Shown here piece by piece: positions 57,840-64,000 of a stretch of DNA of 64,000 nucleotides. This DNA comes from Brevundimonas albigilva (GTDB taxonomy: Bacteria > Pseudomonadota > Alphaproteobacteria > Caulobacterales > Caulobacteraceae). The stretch is taken from assembly GCF_023503965.1 (NCBI RefSeq), contig NZ_CP097298.1, positions 620,001-684,000 of the forward strand, written 5' to 3'. The notes under the pieces were generated by a model that ran no database searches, was not told where the DNA came from, and was given only the letters and a program-made list of their open reading frames with translations. A program made the translations under genes and the position numbers. Numbering within the stretch: position 1 is the stretch's first letter; every line of letters starts with the position of its first letter.

Positions 57840-59924
57840 TCAAGAACCGACGCCGACGATCACGCATCGCGTCTGGCGGCTTTCGACAACCAGCGTGTCG
57901 TGCGCCCGATAGACCCGGCGGATTGGCGTCTTCGACACGAGGGATCCCGAATATGTCCCCTCGCTCGTGAACCAGCGGAGCCGCTTGTTCTCCAGCAGTC
58001 CGAAGCCCGTTGATGACAGGATCAGTTCAGCGACGCGGGACACATCGACAATGGCGTGGAGTTCATCGCCACGGACAACATAGAGCCGCGTGTCGGTGAG
58101 GAGGTAGAGATAGCCGTCCAATTCGGCGATACGCCGCGGCACGGCGCCAATGTCAAAAGCTCGGACTAGATGTCCCTCGTTGTTGAGCATCGCGATCCTG
58201 CCGGAGTACCCCGCCAGGTACACGCCGTTCGACGCGGCGGCGAAGCTGGCGGCGTATATCCAGTCTGCAGCGGACCGCTCGCCACCTTCGAACCCCATGG
58301 TCACAGTGACGGTGCTCGCTCCGACCTGTATATCCTGCCGGTCGATCTCGCGGAAATATCTGACGCCAGCCTCTCGCGCGAGGCTGGCCGCATCGACGCC
58401 CGTCAGTAGTTCGCAAGCATCGTTCAAGGCCTGCATGCGCTGCGGGGCCGAAGGGTCGAGCGGGTTCAGGTCCGGATGCCACTGTTTCGCGAGCTGTCGA
58501 TACCGCGCTCTGATTTCCACGGGCGTGACCGGCAGGGACAAGTTCATCAAGGTCAGGGCGGCGTTCAGGTTCGTGCGCCCGCCGGCCGGACCCGATGAGG
58601 CTCGGCGCGACCATCCGGCGTTGATCGGAAATCGAACCCCCCATAGGCCCTCCCCCTCCGCGCTGACGCACCAGGCTTCGTCGACGACCGTGAACAGATA
58701 GCGGTCTGCTGTCCTGGACAGGCCGACGCATCGGATGTGGTTGCGCAGCGCCTCGCCGTCGATGCCCAGCCGACGCCTGGCGGTGATGACCTCCGGCGCC
58801 TCCGCCAGCGGAGTTTCAAACAACGGCCGCAGGTCGTCGCCATACGCATGCACGATGCAATCTCGCGACATTCCGATAAAGCCCCGGCCGAGCGGGTGAA
58901 CGCCGATCCGGTATAGGTCCCGGCCAAAGCCGGCCCGGGCCGCAACCCGGCCCGCCGCGTCGTAGAGCATGGCCGCGCTCGAGACTTCTCCCAGACCCCC
59001 GGCCTTGCCCAAATCGTCGATGATGAGCGTGCCGCCGGATTGCGGGTGGATAAGACGAAAGGCGGCGTCGGGTCGATCGCTCTTCGACAGTTTCTCCAGC
59101 GTGACGATCGTCCAAGCCGCATCCCGGACTTCGAACTCGGTCGCGATGTCAGGATCGGCCGGCGCCTCTTCGCGCACCTCCCATGACGAGGGTGCACGCG
59201 GCAAGGTGATCAAGGGCGCTGCCGTCAGGTCCAGCGCGACCAGAGGCGGCGGGGTCGAGTCCGACCTGTGGGAAGAGGCGGCGCGAGGGATCGGAGGCGG
59301 AGGAATTTGCTGGGAACCGCCGAGATGCAGCGCATAAGTACGACCTTCACGGATCCTGGCGATGCGACCCGCGCGCTCCAAGAAGCTCACGAGGGTGGCA
59401 ATCAGCCGCCCGTCCGGCTCATTAAGCAGCGTTTTCAGATCGGTTTGCAGACAACCCGCATGAGCGCCTACGGTCTCGAGGATCCGGGGAACCAAGGCTT
59501 GTTCGTGTTCCAGACGATCCAGCAGCGGCAGCCAGGGCGCCAATTCAGGGGCCTGTTTGACCACCCGGGCCAGTTCGGCCTGCGCCGTCGCATCGCTCAT
59601 CAACGCGAAGATCCGACCGCCTTCCTCAAGACAGGGGATAGATCCGATGTCGAAGCGCCCGAACGTGTGTGCGGTCTCGGCGACGAATCCCGGCAGCAGG
59701 CGCAGGCCGTCCAAGGCGAACGCAGCCGCCGTACTGAAGTCGTTCGCTCGCATCGCGGTCTGCTGGCTCGCCATCGCGGCGAAATAGCCGGACGTGGCGC
59801 GGGCCGGCCCTGCCTGCGCCGAAGCCGCGAGCGCTTCAGGCTCCGAGGCCGAGCTGCGGCGCAACCGCGACTCAGGATCGGGTGACGGTTTCCCGCCGAA
59901 CAACTTCTTCAGAAACCCGGCCAT
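57840..59924 (-). CDS. Large protein with an internal J domain
   Basis: 694 residues starting MAGFLKKLFGGKPSPDPESR. No signal peptide. The first 250 residues are helical (ALDGLRLLPGFVAETAHTFG). The middle has beta-rich propeller-like text (AWTIVTLEKLSKSD, GFIGMSRDCIVHAYGDDLRP). A J domain near residues 470-525 contains SLPVTPVEIRARYRQLAKQW, HPDLNPLDPSAPQRMQALND, with an intact HPD, so it could recruit DnaK. Further beta-repeats follow (SNGVYLAGYSGRIAMLNNEG, YLYLLTDTRLYVVRGDEL). I do not recognise the full architecture. It lies next to nucleotidyltransferase-HEPN and nuclease genes. Confidence 0.6.
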   Translation of the reverse strand: MAGFLKKLFGGKPSPDPESRLRRSSASEPEALAASAQAGPARATSGYFAAMASQQTAMRANDFSTAAAFALDGLRLLPGFVAETAHTFGRFDIGSIPCLEEGGRIFALMSDATAQAELARVVKQAPELAPWLPLLDRLEHEQALVPRILETVGAHAGCLQTDLKTLLNEPDGRLIATLVSFLERAGRIARIREGRTYALHLGGSQQIPPPPIPRAASSHRSDSTPPPLVALDLTAAPLITLPRAPSSWEVREEAPADPDIATEFEVRDAAWTIVTLEKLSKSDRPDAAFRLIHPQSGGTLIIDDLGKAGGLGEVSSAAMLYDAAGRVAARAGFGRDLYRIGVHPLGRGFIGMSRDCIVHAYGDDLRPLFETPLAEAPEVITARRRLGIDGEALRNHIRCVGLSRTADRYLFTVVDEAWCVSAEGEGLWGVRFPINAGWSRRASSGPAGGRTNLNAALTLMNLSLPVTPVEIRARYRQLAKQWHPDLNPLDPSAPQRMQALNDACELLTGVDAASLAREAGVRYFREIDRQDIQVGASTVTVTMGFEGGERSAADWIYAASFAAASNGVYLAGYSGRIAMLNNEGHLVRAFDIGAVPRRIAELDGYLYLLTDTRLYVVRGDELHAIVDVSRVAELILSSTGFGLLENKRLRWFTSEGTYSGSLVSKTPIRRVYRAHDTLVVESRQTRCVIVGVGS

Positions 59925-60180
59925 GACGCCTTGAACCTCGCGCGGAGATGGCGGCCCGTGGAGGGAGGCGCGGGCGTTGGAACCTCTGTGGAAGGCCTGG
60001 TGCATTCAGACGACGCCGCGACAATTTCCCGGCGAACCGGACCTAGGTCGAACCGACGACGCCCTATGGAACCAGCGCCCGCATCGTCACTGTAGCGGCG
60101 ACTCTTATGCGCGCATAGGTTTTGCCTCCTCGCGACGTTTGGACTCTTGCGCGCCACCCCGCATTTCGGAGACTCCGGAC

Positions 60181-61121
60181 ATGAAGCGCCCGCTCCGACA
60201 ACTGCCTGCAGCCAAACAAAGAGAACTCGACGCCGCCGTCGAGATCATCGAGACCGGGTTCGCCAAGGCCATCGCAACGCGACGCGCCGACCGGCTGAAG
60301 AATGGCCGCATCCTCAAGATCATCCTGTTCGGCAGCTACGCGCGTGGTGATTGGGTCCACGACCCGGTCGGGCGCTATTTCTCGGACTTCGATATCGTCG
60401 TGCTCGTGGACCACGAAGACCTGACGGATTTCGAATTCTGGGAGGATGTCGAGAAGCGCCTGCTTGCCGAATTGTCTGCCGGCGCCATGCGCACGCCGGT
60501 CAGTCTGATCGTGCACAGCCTCGATGACTTCAACTGGAAGCTCGAGCATGGGCGCGGCTTCTTCATCGACATCCTGCGCGACGGCGTCGTCCTGAAGGAT
60601 ACTCGTGGAGTCGTTTTCTCCGAACCTCAGCCCCTCCCCCAACTACGGCTTTGCAAGAGGCTACCGAGTACTTTGAGGAATGGACGGGTGCGACGTCGCG
60701 CTTTCTGAAGCTGGCGAAGATCTCGGCTGAAGAGGGACAACAAGATGAGGAATGGAGGAAGAACGCCGCTTTCAATCTCCACCAAGCGGTGGAGACGCTC
60801 TATCAAGGCCTCCTGCTTGTCCTGACGCTCTACTCGCCCAAGAGCCACAACCTGGTGAACCTGCGGAAGATGACCGAGCCGCTGGAGCCCCGGCTCCGCG
60901 AGGTCTGGCCCCAGGACACCAAGTTCCAGAAGCGCTGCTTCGAACTGCTCCGCGCCGCCTATGTGAAGGCGCGCTACTCGCGGCACTACCGGATCACGGA
61001 CGAAGAACTGGCTTGGCTGACCGAGCGGATCGAGATGCTGCGCCAGATCGTGACGGAGGCCAGTGAGGCGCGTTTGACCTCGTTGCGCGCGCAAGCAGAT
61101 CGGGCCTCGACATCGGAGTGA
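60181..61121 (+). CDS. Nucleotidyltransferase-HEPN fusion protein (frameshifted)
   Basis: About 313 residues after repair. The N-terminal domain is an MNT nucleotidyltransferase, KIILFGSYARGDWVHDPVGR, YFSDFDIVVLVDHEDL, with the G-S and D-x-D motifs. A shift in CCCCTCCCCC near 60632 joins it to a HEPN domain: EATEYFEEWTGATSRFLKLA, NAAFNLHQAVETLYQGLLLV, LTLYSPKSHNLVNLRK, YVKARYSRHYRITDEELAWL. Separate MNT and HEPN proteins form antitoxin-toxin pairs in which MNT modifies the HEPN RNase. A fused form is known in proteobacteria. A classic R-x4-6-H motif is not obvious. Confidence 0.75.
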
Positions 61122-61249
61122 CCGCAAGCAACCACTAGATCAACGTCCGGATCGGAGATGCGAGACCCCCAGATCGGTACGTCAAAATCGGTCGTATCCC
61201 TTACGCGGTCGTCTTGATCCAGCGATCGAACGCCGCTTTGCTTTTCATC

Positions 61250-63141
61250 ATGGCGCGACGGGGAGATCATCGCCCGTTTCTCGGGCTCAGCAAGGAGCTG
61301 CGATACGGTCTGACCGCATCGGGCGACCTCGCCGCTGTCGAAGACGTCCGTCGCGGCGCGGCCTGCGACTGTGTGTGCCCGGCCTGCGGCGTCGCCCTGA
61401 TCGCACGCAAGGGCGAGATTCTCATCGCGCACTTCGCGCATGCGGGGGCAGCGGGGATGGGTGCGGCCTTGGCCGCGAAACCAATGCCCACGCCTGGGCC
61501 AAGCGCGTCCTCGAAAGCGAACTTCATATCCGGCTTCCGGACGTCAAGGCGGCCATCGGCGACCGCTCCAAGCTGGTGAAACGGGGCCGCGACTTCGTGT
61601 TCGCCAAAGCGATTCTGGAGACCCGCCGCGACACCTTGGTGCCTGATGTCGTTCTGACGGCGCCGGATGGCCGGATCCTGATCGTCGAGGTCCATGTCAC
61701 CCATGCCAGCGATGCGGATAAGATCGCCAAGATTCGCGAACACGGCGTCTCGGCGATCGAGGTGGACCTTTCGCCCTGGCGCAAATGCGAGGACGAGGCG
61801 GTCGTCCGCCAGGCGCTGCTGTCCGGAGCGGATCGGCATTGGCTGTTCAATCCCGCTGTGGACCGCGCGCGCGACGACCTTCGCGCCGAGCTTTCGGCCG
61901 AAGCCGCCCGGAAGGCTGTAGCGGAGCAGCGGAAAGCCGAACAGGCTGTTCGCCGTCTGCGGAGTCGGCCGGTACAGCGCCCCGAAGCCTTACAGACAAT
62001 GCGTCGCGCGATCCTGGCTTTAGGACTCGGCGGACTCGCCACGGGACAGAAGGTCGACGACGGCTTCACCACCCCCGGTGCCCTCTGGAAGGCCGCCGCG
62101 CTCCATCGCCTTTTTCAGGCGGCCCCAGTTTTCGGCCCGCTAGGTCAGGTCACGGTCGATCGGCTTGAAGACCTTGTGCAGGACTGTCTGGCGCCGGAGT
62201 TCCGGCGCGACGCGGGGCGAGAGCGCGCGACACGGACCTTGGTCCTCAAACATTCCGACTTCCAGTCTCCCTATGTGGCGATCGAGCGGTTTCTCGAGCG
62301 TTTGATCGAGGCGGGCATTCTCTATTACCGCAAGGGCGATCACTGGCTCGATCTGGGGTGGGCGAAGCGTCTGCAGGCTCACGACGATGCGCGTCGCCGG
62401 CAAGAAGACGAGGATCGCCGCCGGCGGGATCGGGTGAACGAACTCGACCGACGCCTGGGTGCGATCGTCGACCTCGCCAAGGATCTCGACCTTCCTGCTC
62501 TGGCGTCTTGGCGCGCAACGCCGCTGCAGGGCCTCGAGTCGTCCCCGCAACAGGCCGCGATCGCGGGAGACGCGACCTGGACCGCCCTTCGGGAAGGGCT
62601 GGCCGGCATCATTGGCATGCTGGAGGGCGGCGTTCCGGCGCGCGATCTCTTCGGGCTTCCGCTGGAGCACGAACGCGACGAAGCCGTCCGTGAGAGCGAC
62701 GCCATCGCCGCTCAGGAAACGGCCGCAGAGGCGGAAGCGGTGAAGCGGGCGGCCGAGGCACGCGTTGGCCGCCTACACATGGCGGCGGTGTCTGTTCTGG
62801 GAGACGGCGCCCTGGCCTGGCTGGACGATCAAGAGGCCGGCGAGGCGTGGCGCGACCTGGCGTTTCGCGATGATGCGGGGCTGGGTCAAGGTTTCCAGGC
62901 CCTGGAGCGCATCCGCATCACAAGGGAGGCCGCGCGGCGTGCGGCGGCTGAGCGCGAAGCCCTGCACGACCAACTCCGCAAGGCGGCGCGGCGGGTGTTC
63001 GACGATGAGCGAAGAGCCGCATTGTTCGTGAACGCGGCTCGCCCCGATCTCGGCCTACTGTCGCCTCTTCAGTTCTGCATCGACCAACGGACGCTTGCCG
63101 TCTGTCTTTCGCTCCTGCCCGGCACCCGGCGCAACCGATGA
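61250..63141 (+). CDS. CoiA-like nuclease family protein (frameshifted)
   Basis: About 630 residues. Start MARRGDHRPFLGLSKELRYG. A Zn-finger-like CDCVCPACGVALIARKGEIL with AHFAHAG follows, the CoiA N-terminal pattern. After a shift near 61445 comes ETNAHAWAKRVLESELHIRL and a PD-(D/E)xK-type core LVPDVVLTAPDGRILIVEVH with VTHASDADKIAKIREHGVSA. The C-terminal 400 residues are helical and charged, with coiled-coil text (KAVAEQRKAEQAVRRLRSRP, RAAAEREALHDQLRKAARRV). CoiA relatives bind or process DNA. In this island a defence or DNA-uptake role is equally possible. Confidence 0.6.
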
Positions 63142-63325
63142 CCCTCCCTCGCCGCCACGACGCACCGGTCAGGCTGGAGCCCGTCCCTGATCGGCTTCCC
63201 GCTCGAGCCGGAATCAGGAGATGCTGGACCTCGGCCAATCGCGGTCGGTCTCCGCGCTTGCGCCGGCCACCACAACTGAGATCAACTCAACCCGAGCGCC
63301 TGATCCACACTGTAGAGGGGAGGAC

Positions 63326-64000
63326 ATGCTAGACACCTCTCTCGCGGATTGGCTGGACCGTCTGGGATACGACACGGTCGGAGACGCCCTGCTTCGTGAG
63401 CCGGGCGAGATCGGTCGACGTCCCTACGCGGCCGAACTGCACGACCTGCTGGACCCTCAGGGGGATTTCGGCATGGCGGCGATCTTCTTGGTGGAGAGCA
63501 CCCCGACGATCTGTTTCGCCGCGGGCGCTGCCTTCGCCGACAGCGCTCATATCGACGCCGTCCGTCAGCGCCTCTGGAACCAGAATCTCGCCTCGGCCCT
63601 GGTGGTGCTGGACGAGGAAGAAGCCAGAGCCTTCTCCATTCCCAAATGGCGTCGTCAGCAACATCCGGACGTGCTCAACCGCGATGACGCGCGACCCGAC
63701 GGCATCTGGTCGGCGGCCGAGGTGCAGTCCTCTGATCTGCAGCGCCGTCTAGAGGATTGGTTCGACCCGAGCCGCCGGGTTGATCGGCATCTGTTGCGCC
63801 AGTTGTCCCTGTCGGTCACCGCCCTGACCAGCGGAGATCGTCCGCTCATCGCCTCGCAGCTCGAAGCGCAGATGCTGCTGGCCCAAGTACTGTTCGTCTC
63901 CTACCTCGAGCACCGCGGCATCGTCGGTGGCGCGTACCGGGAAGAGCATGGCCTGCGGACGCTCTCGGATCTGGTCAGCAGCGGCGACGGCGCCGGTGTC
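63326..64000 (+). CDS. N-terminal part of a large protein, possibly a DNA methyltransferase-type enzyme
   Basis: The frame is open for 225 codons to the window end. GGGGAGGAC directly precedes the ATG, so the start is good. No catalytic motif is reached. Text such as SQLEAQMLLAQVLFVSYLEH followed by RGIVGGAYREEHGL resembles the N-terminal helical region of large restriction-methylation enzymes (type IIG or BREX PglX-like). The similarity is only by eye, so the function remains open. Confidence 0.4.
   Translation, partial: MLDTSLADWLDRLGYDTVGDALLREPGEIGRRPYAAELHDLLDPQGDFGMAAIFLVESTPTICFAAGAAFADSAHIDAVRQRLWNQNLASALVVLDEEEARAFSIPKWRRQQHPDVLNRDDARPDGIWSAAEVQSSDLQRRLEDWFDPSRRVDRHLLRQLSLSVTALTSGDRPLIASQLEAQMLLAQVLFVSYLEHRGIVGGAYREEHGLRTLSDLVSSGDGAGV

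Overview
The window is GC-rich DNA whose gene content points to an alphaproteobacterium of the Caulobacterales, most likely Brevundimonas or a close relative. This is inferred from the many TonB-dependent receptors (one with a Zur operator), the Caulobacterales-style lasso-peptide locus with its FecI/FecR/receptor/isopeptidase arm, and an IS3-family element. No rRNA, tRNA or CRISPR array was seen. A striking technical property is that more than twenty otherwise convincing genes are broken by single-base shifts, usually in C, G, A or T runs. I read these mostly as consensus errors of the assembly rather than real mutations, and annotate each gene across its shift.

Layout. (1) 1-5.6 kb: metal acquisition. 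A minus-strand siderophore operon (TonB receptor, esterase, FecB-like binding protein) faces a ZnuD-type zinc receptor that has a perfect Zur palindrome upstream. (2) 6.1-16.7 kb: heavy-metal resistance. ChrA chromate transporter, then a His-rich protein, CzcC, CzcB and CzcA, followed by an acyltransferase, a HupE/UreJ-like protein and a membrane-anchored protein in one tightly packed run. (3) 16.7-22.3 kb: a Coq4-like/TetR/MFS operon, a decayed fragment of the same MFS gene, and an IS3-family element that has split a LuxR-type gene and left a 4-bp target duplication.

(4) 22.3-32.5 kb: a complete lasso-peptide locus. One arm (plus strand) is ECF sigma factor, FecR anti-sigma, STN-domain TonB receptor and S9-type isopeptidase. 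The converging arm (minus strand) is GntR regulator, precursor, RRE-protease fusion (B) and macrolactam synthetase (C). The predicted core is an 18-mer beginning with Ala and able to form a 9-residue ring to Glu9. The precursor gene itself appears frameshifted, and after repair it carries two leader-like motifs.

(5) 32.7-45.5 kb: a full VirB1-VirB11/VirD4 type IV secretion operon preceded by two small HTH proteins and followed by an LPD7-domain protein. (6) 45.7-52.6 kb: a cargo-like FecI/FecR/TonB receptor/PstS-like/PhoX phosphatase operon. (7) 52.7-57.5 kb: AbiEi/AbiEii toxin-antitoxin with its operator, relaxase, MobC, an intergenic oriT candidate and DUF736. Together (5)-(7) look like an integrative conjugative element. 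(8) 57.8-64 kb: a likely defence or accessory island with an internal-J-domain protein, a nucleotidyltransferase-HEPN fusion, a CoiA-like nuclease and the start of a large protein that runs off the window.
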